Assembly: GCF_001513975.1 (NCBI RefSeq)
Contig: NZ_KQ947986.1
Location: forward strand, 350,713 to 414,712
Length of the DNA: 64,000 nucleotides
DNA from: Streptomyces curacoi
Lineage (GTDB): Bacteria; Actinomycetota; Actinomycetes; Streptomycetales; Streptomycetaceae
Direction: 5' to 3'
A program made the position numbers and the translations under genes. Shown here piece by piece: positions 1 to 8,212 of this stretch; within the stretch, counting starts at the first letter, position 1, and each line of letters begins with the position of its first letter. The notes beneath the pieces were generated by a model. It searched no databases. It saw only the letters and a program-made list of their open reading frames with translations, and was not told the origin of the DNA.

Positions 1-847
1 GCAGCAGGAGGGCGAGGAGCACGACGGAGCCGACGTAGAAGAGGCCGACGCGCCACATGATCGAGTTCACCGCGCGCGGGACGACCTTCTCCGGCTCGGC
101 GGTCTCGCCCGCGGCCACACCGACCAGCTCCAGGGCGGCGTACGCGAAGATCACGCCCTGCATGACCAGGACGACGGGCATCAGGCCGTGCGGGAAGACG
201 CCGCCGTTGTCGGTGATCACGTCCAGGCCGGGGGTCTGGCCGCCGACCTTGTGCTGGGTGGCGAGCAGGAAGATGCCGACGAACATGAAGGCGACCAGCG
301 TGGCGACCTTGATGATCGCGAACCAGAACTCCATCTCGCCGAAGATCTTCACCGAGATCAGGTTCACCGCCAGGACCACCGCGAGGGCGGCCAGGGCGAG
401 CACCCACTGCGGGATGTCGGTGAACATGCTCCAGTAGTGCGTGTAGAGCGCGATCGCGGTGATGTCGGCGATGCCGGTCGTCGACCAGTTCAGGAAGTAC
501 ATCCAGCCGGCGACGTAGGCGCCCTTCTCGCCGAGGAACTCGCGCGCGTACGACACGAAGGAGCCGGACGAGGGGCGGTAGAGCACGAGCTCACCGAGGG
601 CCCTCACCACGAAGAAGGCGAAGATGCCGCAGACCAGGTAGGCGATGGCCAGGGCCGGGCCCGCGTTGTGGAGGCGACCGCCGGCGCCGAGGAAGAGGCC
701 GGTGCCGATGGCCCCGCCGATGGCGATCATGTTGACGTGGCGGGCCTTGAGGTCCTTGCTGTAACCGGCGTCGCCCGCGTCCGCGGGCATCTGGGCCGCG
801 TCGGTACGGGGTGCGGCCACTGCCGTGTTCACGGCGTCCTTGCTCAC
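1..847 (-). CDS. APC-family amino-acid permease (3' part outside window)
   Basis: An integral membrane amino-acid:proton symporter of the AAT branch (GABA, D-Ala/Ser/Gly and aromatic permeases). The GTG start at 847 gives a protein beginning [13 protein letters not shown]. About 38 residues of cytoplasmic tail are followed by the hallmark first helix [18 protein letters not shown], then [19 protein letters not shown] and [20 protein letters not shown]. These are typical of D-serine/D-alanine/glycine or GABA permeases. About 282 codons are present, against a family length of 470-500, so the C-terminal helices lie off the left edge. The substrate cannot be assigned from this part alone. The gene is divergent from the MerR gene and has a hairpin-rich leader. 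Confidence 0.9.
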   Translation of the reverse strand, partial: MSKDAVNTAVAAPRTDAAQMPADAGDAGYSKDLKARHVNMIAIGGAIGTGLFLGAGGRLHNAGPALAIAYLVCGIFAFFVVRALGELVLYRPSSGSFVSYAREFLGEKGAYVAGWMYFLNWSTTGIADITAIALYTHYWSMFTDIPQWVLALAALAVVLAVNLISVKIFGEMEFWFAIIKVATLVAFMFVGIFLLATQHKVGGQTPGLDVITDNGGVFPHGLMPVVLVMQGVIFAYAALELVGVAAGETAEPEKVVPRAVNSIMWRVGLFYVGSVVLLALLL

Positions 848-853
848 GGGGGT

Positions 854-936
854 ACCACTCTCTGGTGCGCCCGAGCGGGTCTCGCTCGGGTGGGCCGGAC
901 GTACGTATGGTCTGCGCCTCTGTAAAGGCACAGACC
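854..936 (-). promoter_or_regulatory. Hairpin-rich 5' leader of the permease gene
   Basis: On the minus strand upstream of the GTG at 847, three stem-loops follow one another. The outermost has arms 909-918 and 927-936 (10 pairs, one wobble, 8-nt loop). The next has arms 870-877 and 883-890 (8 perfect pairs, 5-nt loop). A short one, 854-857 with 863-866, lies beside the start codon. They could form a regulated leader, but no known riboswitch class was recognised. Confidence 0.35.
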
Positions 937-1029
937 AGGGGGCCACCTTCCCCCAAGCCGGCCGGATCACGCGGTGGCGGATGTCACAGAGCGTTGCTTC
1001 TCACACGGCCTTCGGGTGGGTCGCCGGAG

Positions 1030-1059
1030 GTGTCACAGCACTGGTGAGACAGCGATACT
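1030..1059 (+). promoter_or_regulatory. MerR-type promoter with a palindromic operator
   Basis: A candidate -35 GTGTCA (1030-1035) and -10 GATACT (1054-1059) are separated by 18 bp. Position 1031-1051 is a 21-bp dyad in which 8 of 10 arm pairs match, beginning TGTCAC and ending GAGACA with the core CACTGGTG. An operator between -35 and -10 is the standard MerR arrangement. The -10 ends 7 nt before the ATG at 1067, so the transcript may be leaderless. TGTCACAG also occurs at 982-989. Confidence 0.55.
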
Positions 1060-1066
1060 GCTGCAC

Positions 1067-1783
1067 ATGACGACCGACGCCGGGGCACCTGTCCTCACGA
1101 TCGACGAGCTGGCCGCGCGGGCGGGGGTGACGGTCCGGACGGTGCGGTTCTACGGCACCAAGGGGCTGCTGCCGCCGCCGGTGATCGGTCCGCGCAGGGT
1201 GGGGCACTACGGGCGCGAGCACCTGGCGCGGCTGGCGCTGATCGAGGAGCTCCAGCAGCAGGGCATGACGCTGGCGGCCATCGAGCGGTACCTCCAGCAG
1301 CTGCCGCCGGACCTGGACGCCCATGACCTCGCCATCCACCGGGCCGTGGTGGCCTCCTGGGCGCCGGACGCGGTGGAGACGGTGCCGAGGACGGAGCTGG
1401 AGCGGCGGGCCGGGCGGGCGCTCGGCGACGACGACGTGGAGCGGCTGGCCGCGATGGGTGTCGTCGAGGCCGCCGAGGGCGGCTACCGGGTCGATCTCGG
1501 ACTGCTGCGGCTGGGGGCCGGGCTGCTGGACGTACCGCTGTCGCAGGAGGCGATCCTCGCGGCGCGCAACGTCCTCATCGAGCACTCGCGGGCCGCCGCG
1601 CACGAGCTGTCGCAGCTGTTCCGCGGTGAGGTGTCGGAGCGGGCGGAGCGCGACGTGAAGTCGGTGAAGTCGCTCTCCGCCCATATGCAGCCCTTGGTGG
1701 TCCAGGCCCTGTTGACGACCTTCCAGCGATCGCTCAGGGAGGAGCTGCGGGGGTGGCTGGGCGGGGTGCAGAAGGACGGGTAG
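1067..1783 (+). CDS. MerR-family transcriptional regulator
   Basis: A 238-residue DNA-binding regulator. An N-terminal winged helix-turn-helix (residues about 8-75) contains LTIDELAARAGVTVRTVRFY, GLLPPP and HLARLALIEELQQQGMTLAAI. This is followed by a long effector/dimerisation region without the cysteine cluster of metal-sensing MerR proteins, so a small-molecule ligand is more likely. ATG 1067 was chosen because it begins just before the HTH and just after the predicted promoter; an upstream in-frame ATG at 974 would read through that promoter. It converges on the acyl-CoA operon, and its operator core recurs upstream of that operon's first gene. I infer that it controls the operon, possibly in response to an acyl-CoA. 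Confidence 0.85.
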   Translation: MTTDAGAPVLTIDELAARAGVTVRTVRFYGTKGLLPPPVIGPRRVGHYGREHLARLALIEELQQQGMTLAAIERYLQQLPPDLDAHDLAIHRAVVASWAPDAVETVPRTELERRAGRALGDDDVERLAAMGVVEAAEGGYRVDLGLLRLGAGLLDVPLSQEAILAARNVLIEHSRAAAHELSQLFRGEVSERAERDVKSVKSLSAHMQPLVVQALLTTFQRSLREELRGWLGGVQKDG

Positions 1784-1844
1784 GGGCGGCGGGGGCGCCG
1801 CGTCCGTCAGCGGCTTCGCCGCCGGCCTCCCCCGCCGCTCGCCG

Positions 1845-4019
1845 TCACGCGTCCTGGAACCGCTCCCCCTTCTCCGCCTTCTCCACGAGCAGCGCCGGCG
1901 GCGTGAACCGGTCCCCGTACCGCTCCGCCAGCTCACGCGCGCGTGCCACGAAGCCGGGGAGGCCACCCTCGTATCCGTTGATGTACTGCAGGACGCCGCC
2001 CGTCCAGCCGGGGAACCCGATGCCGAAGACGGAACCGATGTTGGCGTCGGCGACCGACGTCAGCACGCCCTCCTCCAGGAGCCTGACCGTGTCCAGGGCC
2101 TCGGAGAACAGCATGCGTTCCTGCATGTCCCGGAAGGGGATCTGCGCGCCGTCACGGGTGAAGTGCTCGCGCAGGCCCGGCCAGAGCGCCGCCCGCTTGC
2201 CGTCCGCGTCGTAGTCGTAAAAGCCGGCCCCGCCGCTGCGACCGGTCCGGCCGAACTCGTCGACCATGCGGTCGATGACCGCCTCGGCCGGGTGGGGCGT
2301 CCAGGTGCCGCCCGCCTCCTCCACGGCCCGCTTGGTCTCGTTGCGGATCTTGCGGGGCAGGGTGAGCGTCAGTTCGTCCATCAGGGAGAGGACCTTGGCG
2401 GGGTAGCCCGCCTGGGCCGCCGCCTGTTCGACCGAGGCGGGCTCGATGCCCTCGCCGACCATCGCCACGCCCTCGTTGATGAAGTGGCCGATGACCCGGG
2501 AGGTGAAGAAGCCGCGGGAGTCGTTCACGACGATCGGCGTCTTGTTGATCTGCCGGACCAGGTCGAAGGCGCGGGCCAGCGCCTCCTCCCCGGTCCGCTC
2601 GCCCTTGATGATCTCGACGAGCGGCATCTTGTCGACCGGGGAGAAGAAGTGCAGGCCGATGAAGTCGACGGGCCGGTCCACGCCCTCCGCCAGCATGGTG
2701 ATCGGCAGCGTGGAGGTGTTGGAGCACAGCAGCGCGTCCGGTTCGACGATGTGCTGGATCTCCTGGAAGACCTTGTGCTTGAGCTCCGGGTTCTCGAAGA
2801 CGGCCTCGATCACCGCGTCGCAGCCGGCCAGGTCCTGCGGATCCGCCGTCGGCGTGATGCGGGCCAGCAGCGCGTCGGCCTTCTCCTGCGTCGTACGGCC
2901 CCGGGAGACCGCCTTCGTGCACAGCTTCTCCGAGTAGCCCTTGCCCTTGAGCGCGGCTTCCAGGGAGACGTCCTTCAGGACGACCTCGATGCCCGCGCGG
3001 GCGCACGAGTAGGCGATGCCCGCACCCATCATCCCGGCACCCAGGACGGCGACCTTGCGGACGGTGCGCGGCTCGATGCCCTTGGGGCGGTTGGCGCCGG
3101 AGTTGACGGCCTGGAGGTCGAAGAAGAACGCCTGGATCATGTTCTTGGACGTCTGACCCGCCGCCAGCTCCACGAAGTAGCGGGCCTCGATGACCTGGGC
3201 CGTCTCGAAGTCGACCTGGGCGCCCTCGACGGCGGCCGCGAGGATGTTGCGCGGGGCCGGGTAGGGGGCGCCGTTCGTCTGCTTGCGCAGGGTGGCCGGG
3301 AATGCGGGCAGGTTCGCCGCGAACTTCGGGTTGGCGGGTGTGCCGCCGGGGATCTTGTAGCCCGGCCGGTCCCAGGGCTGCTGCGATTCGGGGTGGGCCT
3401 CGATGAAGGCGCGGGCCTTGGCGAGCAGTTCCTCCTGGGTGGCGGCCACGTCGTCGACGAGGCCGTTCTGCAGGGCGCGCTGCGGGTTGTACTGAGTGCC
3501 CTGGAGGAGGACCTTCAGCAGGGCGTCGGCGATGCCCAGGAGGCGGACGGTGCGTACGACGCCGCCTCCGCCCGGCAGCAGGCCGAGGGTGACCTCGGGG
3601 CAGCCGATCTTGGAGCCGGGTGCGTCGAGGGCGATGCGGTGGTGGCAGGCGAGCGCGATCTCGTAACCGCCGCCGAGGGCCGCGCCGTTCATCGCGGCGA
3701 CGACCGGCTTGCCGAGGGTCTCGATGCGCCGCAGGTGGCGCTTGATCTCCATGCCGCCGTCGAACAGCTCCTGGGCGGTCTCGGGGGTGACGCGGATCAG
3801 GTCGCGCAGGTCGCCGCCGGCGAAGAAGGTCTTCTTGGCGGAGGTGATGATGACCCCGCGGATGGTGTCCTTCTCGGCCTCCAGACGGTCCGTGACCACG
3901 GCGAGCGAGTCGCGGAAGGCCTGGTTCATGGTGTTCGCGGACTGGTTCGGGTCGTCGAGGACGAGGGTGACGACGCCGGTGCGGTCCTGTTCCCAGCGGA
4001 TGGTGGTGCTCTGTGTCAT
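1845..4019 (-). CDS. fadB: Fatty-acid oxidation multifunctional protein (enoyl-CoA hydratase / 3-hydroxyacyl-CoA dehydrogenase)
   Basis: A cytoplasmic 724-residue bifunctional enzyme for the second and third steps of beta-oxidation. The N-terminal crotonase domain (about residues 10-210) has an oxyanion-hole region around AMNGAALGGGYEIALACH and the catalytic glutamates E120 and E142 (PEVTLGLLPGGGG). The dehydrogenase half begins near residue 320 with the NAD-binding motif VAVLGAGMMGAGIAY and continues with SNTSTLPI and IGLHFFSPVDKMPLVEII, which contains the catalytic histidine. The length matches actinobacterial FadB/FadJ. It is the last gene of a four-gene operon, about 40 nt after the thiolase, and would pass 3-ketoacyl-CoA back to it. 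Its 3' end converges on the MerR gene. Confidence 0.95.
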   Translation of the reverse strand: MTQSTTIRWEQDRTGVVTLVLDDPNQSANTMNQAFRDSLAVVTDRLEAEKDTIRGVIITSAKKTFFAGGDLRDLIRVTPETAQELFDGGMEIKRHLRRIETLGKPVVAAMNGAALGGGYEIALACHHRIALDAPGSKIGCPEVTLGLLPGGGGVVRTVRLLGIADALLKVLLQGTQYNPQRALQNGLVDDVAATQEELLAKARAFIEAHPESQQPWDRPGYKIPGGTPANPKFAANLPAFPATLRKQTNGAPYPAPRNILAAAVEGAQVDFETAQVIEARYFVELAAGQTSKNMIQAFFFDLQAVNSGANRPKGIEPRTVRKVAVLGAGMMGAGIAYSCARAGIEVVLKDVSLEAALKGKGYSEKLCTKAVSRGRTTQEKADALLARITPTADPQDLAGCDAVIEAVFENPELKHKVFQEIQHIVEPDALLCSNTSTLPITMLAEGVDRPVDFIGLHFFSPVDKMPLVEIIKGERTGEEALARAFDLVRQINKTPIVVNDSRGFFTSRVIGHFINEGVAMVGEGIEPASVEQAAAQAGYPAKVLSLMDELTLTLPRKIRNETKRAVEEAGGTWTPHPAEAVIDRMVDEFGRTGRSGGAGFYDYDADGKRAALWPGLREHFTRDGAQIPFRDMQERMLFSEALDTVRLLEEGVLTSVADANIGSVFGIGFPGWTGGVLQYINGYEGGLPGFVARARELAERYGDRFTPPALLVEKAEKGERFQDA

Positions 4020-4061
4020 GACAGGGTCTCCGTAGCAGTCTCTTGGTTCCGCCGGGGTCGG

Positions 4062-5276
4062 TCAGACGCGCTCGACGATCGTCGCGATGCCCATGCCGCC
4101 GCCCACGCACAGCGTGGCGAGGCCGTACCGCTTGTCCTGGCGCTCCAGTTCGTCGACGAGCGAGCCGAGGATCATCGCGCCGGTCGCGCCGAGCGGGTGG
4201 CCCAGGGCGATCGCGCCGCCGTTGACGTTGACCTTGTCCAGGGACAGGCCCATGTCCCTGACGAAGCGCAGGACGACCGCCGCGAACGCCTCGTTGATCT
4301 CGACGAGGTCGATGTCGTCGATGGTCAGCCCGGCCTTGGCGAGCGCCTTGCGGGTGGCGGGCGCGGGGCCGGTGAGCATGATGGTGGGCTCCGAGCCGGA
4401 CACGGCGGCGGAGACGATCCGCGCGCGGGGCGTGAGGCCGTAGCGCTCGCCGACCTCCTTGGAGCCGATGGCGACGAGGGAGGCGCCGTCGACGATGCCG
4501 GAGGAGTTGCCCGCGTGGTGGACGTGGTCGATCTTCTCGACCCAGTGGTACTTCTGCAGCGCCACCGCGTCGAAGCCGCCCAGGTCGCCGATGTCCGCGA
4601 AGGACGGCTTCAGCTTGGCGAGCGAGTCGGCGGTCGTGCCGGGGCGCATGTGCTCGTCGTGGTCCAGGACGACCAGGCCGCTGCGGTCCTTCACCGGGAC
4701 GACGGAGCGGTCGAAGCGGCCCTCCTTCCAGGCCGTGGCCGCCCGCTCCTGCGAGAGGGCCGCGTACTCGTCGACGTCCCGGCGGGAGAAGCCCTCGATG
4801 GTGGCGATCAGGTCGGCGCCGATGCCCTGGGGCACGAAGTTGACGGCGAGGTTGGTCATCGGGTCGTTGAACCAGGCGCCGCCGTCCGAGGCCATCGGCA
4901 CCCGGGACATCGACTCGACGCCGCCCGCGAGGACCAGGTCCTCCCAGCCGGAGCGCACCTTGGCGGCGGCCAGGTTGACCGCCTCCAGGCCCGAGGCACA
5001 GAAGCGGTTCTCCTGCACGCCCGCCACCGTGTCCGGCAGCCCCGCGGCGATGGCGGCGATGCGGGCGATGTCGGAGCCCTGGTCCCCGACCGGGCCGACG
5101 ACGCCCAGCACGATGTCGTCGACGGCGGCCGGGTCCAGGCCGGGGAAACGGGCGCGGATCTCGTGGATGAGGCCGACGACCAGGTCGATGGGCTTGGTGC
5201 CGTGCAGGGCGCCGTTCGCCTTGCCGCGGCCGCGCGGGGTGCGGATCGCGTCGTACACGTACGCTTCGGTGCTCAC
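4062..5276 (-). CDS. fadA: Acetyl-CoA C-acyltransferase (3-ketoacyl-CoA thiolase)
   Basis: A 404-residue thiolase that cleaves 3-ketoacyl-CoA with CoA in the last step of beta-oxidation. The acyl-accepting cysteine lies in [12 protein letters not shown]. Other family motifs are [18 protein letters not shown] and, near the C terminus, the loop [15 protein letters not shown] with its catalytic histidine, followed by LCVGGGMG with the second active cysteine. GTG 5276 is chosen because AAAGG lies about 7 nt upstream and the product then starts exactly at the family's N terminus ([15 protein letters not shown]). An in-frame ATG at 5309 would overlap the preceding gene. It sits between the acyl-CoA dehydrogenase and FadB in the same operon. 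Confidence 0.94.
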   Translation of the reverse strand: MSTEAYVYDAIRTPRGRGKANGALHGTKPIDLVVGLIHEIRARFPGLDPAAVDDIVLGVVGPVGDQGSDIARIAAIAAGLPDTVAGVQENRFCASGLEAVNLAAAKVRSGWEDLVLAGGVESMSRVPMASDGGAWFNDPMTNLAVNFVPQGIGADLIATIEGFSRRDVDEYAALSQERAATAWKEGRFDRSVVPVKDRSGLVVLDHDEHMRPGTTADSLAKLKPSFADIGDLGGFDAVALQKYHWVEKIDHVHHAGNSSGIVDGASLVAIGSKEVGERYGLTPRARIVSAAVSGSEPTIMLTGPAPATRKALAKAGLTIDDIDLVEINEAFAAVVLRFVRDMGLSLDKVNVNGGAIALGHPLGATGAMILGSLVDELERQDKRYGLATLCVGGGMGIATIVERV

Positions 5277-5315
5277 GGTGAGGCCTTTCGATGAGGGTGG
5301 GCCGAGCAAGGGACG

Positions 5316-6458
5316 TCAGCTCAGCAGGGAACGGCCGATGATCTCCTTCATGATCTCGGTGGTCCCCCCGTAGATGGTCTGGATGCGGCCGTCGGTGAAG
5401 GCCCGGGCGACCGGGAATTCGCTCATGTAGCCGTACCCCCCGTGCAGTTGGAGGCAGCGGTCGGCGACCCGCTTCTGCAGTTCGGTCGCCCACCACTTGG
5501 CCATGGAGGCGTGCACGGCGTCGAGCTCGCGGCGGTCGTGGTCCGCTATGCAGCGGTCGAGGAAGGTGCGGGTGACGGCGCACTCCGTGGCCATCTCGGC
5601 GATCTCGAACCGGATGTGCTGCTTCGTCGCCAGTGGCCGGCCGAAGGCCTCGCGCTCCTTGACGTACTCGGTGGTGATCTCCAGCAGGTGCTCGGCCGCC
5701 GCGATCGCGGAGACGGCGATGCTCAGGCGCTCCTGTGCGAGGTTCGTCATCAGATGGACGAAGGCGCCGTCGAGCTCGCCGAGGAGGTTCTCCTTGGGCA
5801 CCCGGACGTCGTGGAAGAACAGCTCGGCCGTGTCCTGTGCCTTCTGGCCGATCTTGTCGAGGTTGCGGCCGCGTTCGAAGCCGTCCATGCCGCGCTCGAC
5901 GACGAGCAGCGACAGTCCGTGCGCGCCGCCCTCGGGGGTGGTCTTCGCGACGACGATCACGAGGTCGGCGAGGATGCCGTTGGAGATGAACGTCTTGGAG
6001 CCGTTCAGCACCCAGTGGTCGCCGCGGTCCTCGGCGTGGGTGCGGATGCCCTGGAGGTCGGAGCCGGCGCCGGGCTCGGTCATGGCGATGGCCGTGATCA
6101 GCGTGCCGTCGCAGAAGCCGGGGAGCCAGCGCCGCTTCTGCTCCTCGGTGGCCAGGCCGGTCAGATAGGGGCCGATGATGTCGTTGTGCAGGCCCAGGGC
6201 GAGGCCGGGGGTGCCCGCGCGGGTGAACTCCTCGGCGAGGACCGCGCTGTAGCGGAAGTCGGGGGTGCCGCCGCCTCCGTACTCCTCGGGCACGGCGAAC
6301 CCGAGCAGGCCCTGCTTTCCGGCCGCGCGCCAGGCGTCACGGGAGACGATGCCGTCCCGCTCCCACTGCTCGTAGTGCGGCAGCACCTCCCTGGCCAGGA
6401 AGCTGCGCACGGTCGCGCGGAACGCGTCGTGCTCGGGGGCGAAGATCTGCCGCTTCAT
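5316..6458 (-). CDS. Acyl-CoA dehydrogenase
   Basis: A 380-residue FAD-dependent acyl-CoA dehydrogenase catalysing the first oxidative step of beta-oxidation, with electrons passed to ETF. Family signatures are AMTEPGAGSDLQGIRT, the long C-terminal helical bundle with EREAFGRPLATKQHIRF, and RCLQLHGGYGYMSEFPVARAFTD near the FAD/active-site end. IYGGTTEIMKEIIGRSLL closes the protein. The start ATG at 6458 overlaps the stop of the preceding racemase gene by 4 nt (ATGA), so the two are translationally coupled. Coupling to an alpha-methylacyl-CoA racemase suggests methyl-branched acyl-CoA substrates; this is inferred. Confidence 0.95.
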   Translation of the reverse strand: MKRQIFAPEHDAFRATVRSFLAREVLPHYEQWERDGIVSRDAWRAAGKQGLLGFAVPEEYGGGGTPDFRYSAVLAEEFTRAGTPGLALGLHNDIIGPYLTGLATEEQKRRWLPGFCDGTLITAIAMTEPGAGSDLQGIRTHAEDRGDHWVLNGSKTFISNGILADLVIVVAKTTPEGGAHGLSLLVVERGMDGFERGRNLDKIGQKAQDTAELFFHDVRVPKENLLGELDGAFVHLMTNLAQERLSIAVSAIAAAEHLLEITTEYVKEREAFGRPLATKQHIRFEIAEMATECAVTRTFLDRCIADHDRRELDAVHASMAKWWATELQKRVADRCLQLHGGYGYMSEFPVARAFTDGRIQTIYGGTTEIMKEIIGRSLLS

Positions 6459-7585
6459 TCGAGGCCTTTCATCAGCTCGGGTACGCCCCAGTCCCGGGCC
6501 ACCTCCGCCGTGTCGGCGCCCGGCTGCGCGGGCCCGGTGCGTACGGCGGTGGGGGTGGCGGAGAAGCGGGGCGCCGGGGCGGGCTGGGTGATGCCGCCGT
6601 GGTCGGTGAAGGTGCCGCGGGCGGCGAGGTGCGGGTGGTGCGGGGCCTCGCGCAGGGACAGCACGGGGGCCACACAGGCGTCGGAGCCCTCGAAGACGGC
6701 CGTCCACTCCTGCCGCGTACGGGACTTGAAGCGGGCCGCGACCGCCGCGCGCAGCTCGCCCCAGCGCGACCAGTCCTTGCGGGCGGACGCGTGCTCCTCG
6801 ATGCCGAGCAGCCGCAGGAACTCGGCGTAGAACTGGGGCTCCAGGGCGCCGACCGCCATGTACTTCCCGTCGGCCGTCTCATACGTGCCGTAGTACGGGC
6901 AGCCGCCGTCCAGGAGGTTGGCACCGCGCCGGTCCTGCCAGCCGCCGGCGGCGAGCATGCCGTGGATCATCGCGGCCAGGTGGGAGGTGCCGTCCACGAT
7001 GGCGGCGTCGACGACCTGGCCGGCGCCGGTCGCGCGCGCGTGGTGGAGGGCGGCGAGGACGCCGACGACGAGGTAGAGGGAGCCGCCCGCGTAGTCGCCG
7101 ACCAGGTTGGCGGGGACGGCCGGTGGCTCGTCGGGGCTGCCGATCATGCCGAGGGTGCCGGTGAGGGCGATGTACGCGATGTCGTGGCCGGCGCGGTGGG
7201 CGAGCGGGCCCTCCTGGCCCCAGCCGGTCATGCGGCCGTAGACGAGCCGGGGGTTGCGGGCGTGGCAGGCCTCGGGGCCGACGCCGAGCCGCTCGGCGAC
7301 GCCGGGGCGGTAGCCCTCGACGAGGATGTCGGCGCGGGCGGCGAGGTCGAGGACGCGGGCGGGGCCGTCGGGCGATTTGAGGTCGACGATCACCGAGCGC
7401 TTGTTGCGGTTGGTGATGTCGTACTCGGTGTCGATGGCCAGTCCGGTGCCGCCGGGCCGGTCCACACGGACGACGTCGGCGCCCAGGTCGGCGAGGAGCA
7501 TGGCGGCGAACGGGCCGGGCCCGATGCCGGCCAGCTCGACCACGCGGACGCCGGTGAGCGGGCCCTGTCCTGGCGTCGTTGCCAT
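6455..7585 (-). CDS. CaiB/BaiF-family alpha-methylacyl-CoA racemase
   Basis: A 376-residue class III CoA-transferase-fold protein. The N terminus (VRVVELAGIGPGPFAAMLLADLGADVVRVDRP) and the later GHDIAYIALTGTL, VGDYAGGSLYL and LEPQFYAEF blocks fit alpha-methylacyl-CoA racemase. They supply the His, Asp and Glu used in the mycobacterial enzyme for 2-methyl epimerisation rather than CoA transfer. This would convert 2R-methyl-acyl-CoAs to the 2S form accepted by acyl-CoA dehydrogenase. The ATG at 7585 follows a G-rich Shine-Dalgarno and begins the conserved N terminus. It is the first gene of the operon, and a MerR-like palindrome lies 58-74 nt upstream. Confidence 0.88.
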   Translation of the reverse strand: MATTPGQGPLTGVRVVELAGIGPGPFAAMLLADLGADVVRVDRPGGTGLAIDTEYDITNRNKRSVIVDLKSPDGPARVLDLAARADILVEGYRPGVAERLGVGPEACHARNPRLVYGRMTGWGQEGPLAHRAGHDIAYIALTGTLGMIGSPDEPPAVPANLVGDYAGGSLYLVVGVLAALHHARATGAGQVVDAAIVDGTSHLAAMIHGMLAAGGWQDRRGANLLDGGCPYYGTYETADGKYMAVGALEPQFYAEFLRLLGIEEHASARKDWSRWGELRAAVAARFKSRTRQEWTAVFEGSDACVAPVLSLREAPHHPHLAARGTFTDHGGITQPAPAPRFSATPTAVRTGPAQPGADTAEVARDWGVPELMKGLE

Positions 7586-7642
7586 CCAGCCCCCAGGGAT
7601 AGGACACGAGAGATCGCGAACATACGTGTGACACCACTGCTG

Positions 7643-7659
7643 TAACACCAGTGATGTTA
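7643..7659 (-). promoter_or_regulatory. Palindromic operator of the acyl-CoA operon, matching the MerR gene operator
   Basis: A 17-bp dyad (TAACACCAGTGATGTTA, one mismatched pair) lies 58-74 nt upstream of the first operon gene. Read on the minus strand it contains CACTGGTG followed two bases later by ACAGC. The same combination occurs in the operator in front of the MerR gene, and about 18 of 24 aligned positions agree. This is the best sequence evidence linking that regulator to this operon. Confidence 0.55.
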
Positions 7660-7741
7660 AGAACATGGCCCGGCGGGCACAAGAGCAAGCGCTTAGGAAG
7701 TTACCCGGCGGAAGCCCGACTGCGAACCGGCTCCGCCGGTG

Positions 7742-8122
7742 TCAGCGTCCGTCCAGCTCCGCTATCAGCCGTTTCGGCGCGATCACGCGGTAGCTCTCCT
7801 CCACCCAGTCGCACAGCAGCTCCGCCGCCGGAGCGCCCTTCTCCGCCAGCGGAATGCTCACCCAGCCGGACTTGCCCAGGCCGTATCCGGCGGGTTCGGC
7901 GCCCGGGCAGGTCAGGGCGTGGGCGTGGGCCGACTCGTCCTTCAGCTTGACCGTGATGCCCAGCGGATAGCTGCCGTCGTCGGTGCCGAGGAAGACGAAC
8001 ACCTTCTTGTTGACCTTCGCGACCGTCTCGCCCCAGGGGAACTCCTCGGCGGCGCCCGGCAGCCCGAGGGCGAACTCGCGCACTTTCTCCCATTTTCTGA
8101 GGGCGTTCCTGGGCACGGCCAC
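7742..8122 (-). CDS. MmcQ/YjbR-family protein
   Basis: A 126-residue cytoplasmic protein of the MmcQ/YjbR (CyaY-fold) family. Characteristic segments are LRKWEKVREFALGLPGAAEEFPWGE, VNKKVFVFLG, ITVKLKD and the C-terminal LLCDWVEESYRVIAPKRL. The GTG at 8122 gives the normal family N terminus. Members have been linked to DNA binding, but the biochemical role is not established. The gene stands alone, divergent from the saccharopine-dehydrogenase-like gene with a 90-bp gap. Confidence 0.85.
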   Translation of the reverse strand: MAVPRNALRKWEKVREFALGLPGAAEEFPWGETVAKVNKKVFVFLGTDDGSYPLGITVKLKDESAHAHALTCPGAEPAGYGLGKSGWVSIPLAEKGAPAAELLCDWVEESYRVIAPKRLIAELDGR

Positions 8123-8212
8123 CGCATACCTCCGGGCTCGTCGTCGGGCTCCGCACCCCTCACGCTAGCCTCGGCCACCGACAACGGCGCGTGCTGCGGA
8201 GCAAGGGGTGTC

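Noticed and set aside
854..936. Permease leader considered as a c-di-AMP (ydaO) or glycine riboswitch
   Set aside because: Conserved core sequences of those classes are not present.
2163..5294. 1043-codon plus-strand open frame opposite the beta-oxidation genes
   Set aside because: Antisense shadow with repetitive Asp/Gly/Val composition; the opposite strand holds clear enzymes.
5276..5309. Earlier ATG start for the thiolase
   Set aside because: It would add a non-conserved peptide and begin about 7 nt from the previous stop with poor ribosome-binding sequence; GTG 5276 fits the family.
2152..5583. Very long open frame on the minus strand across the FadB and thiolase genes
   Set aside because: It is out of frame with both enzymes and is Arg/Pro/Gly-rich with no motifs. 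It is the usual GC-rich shadow frame.
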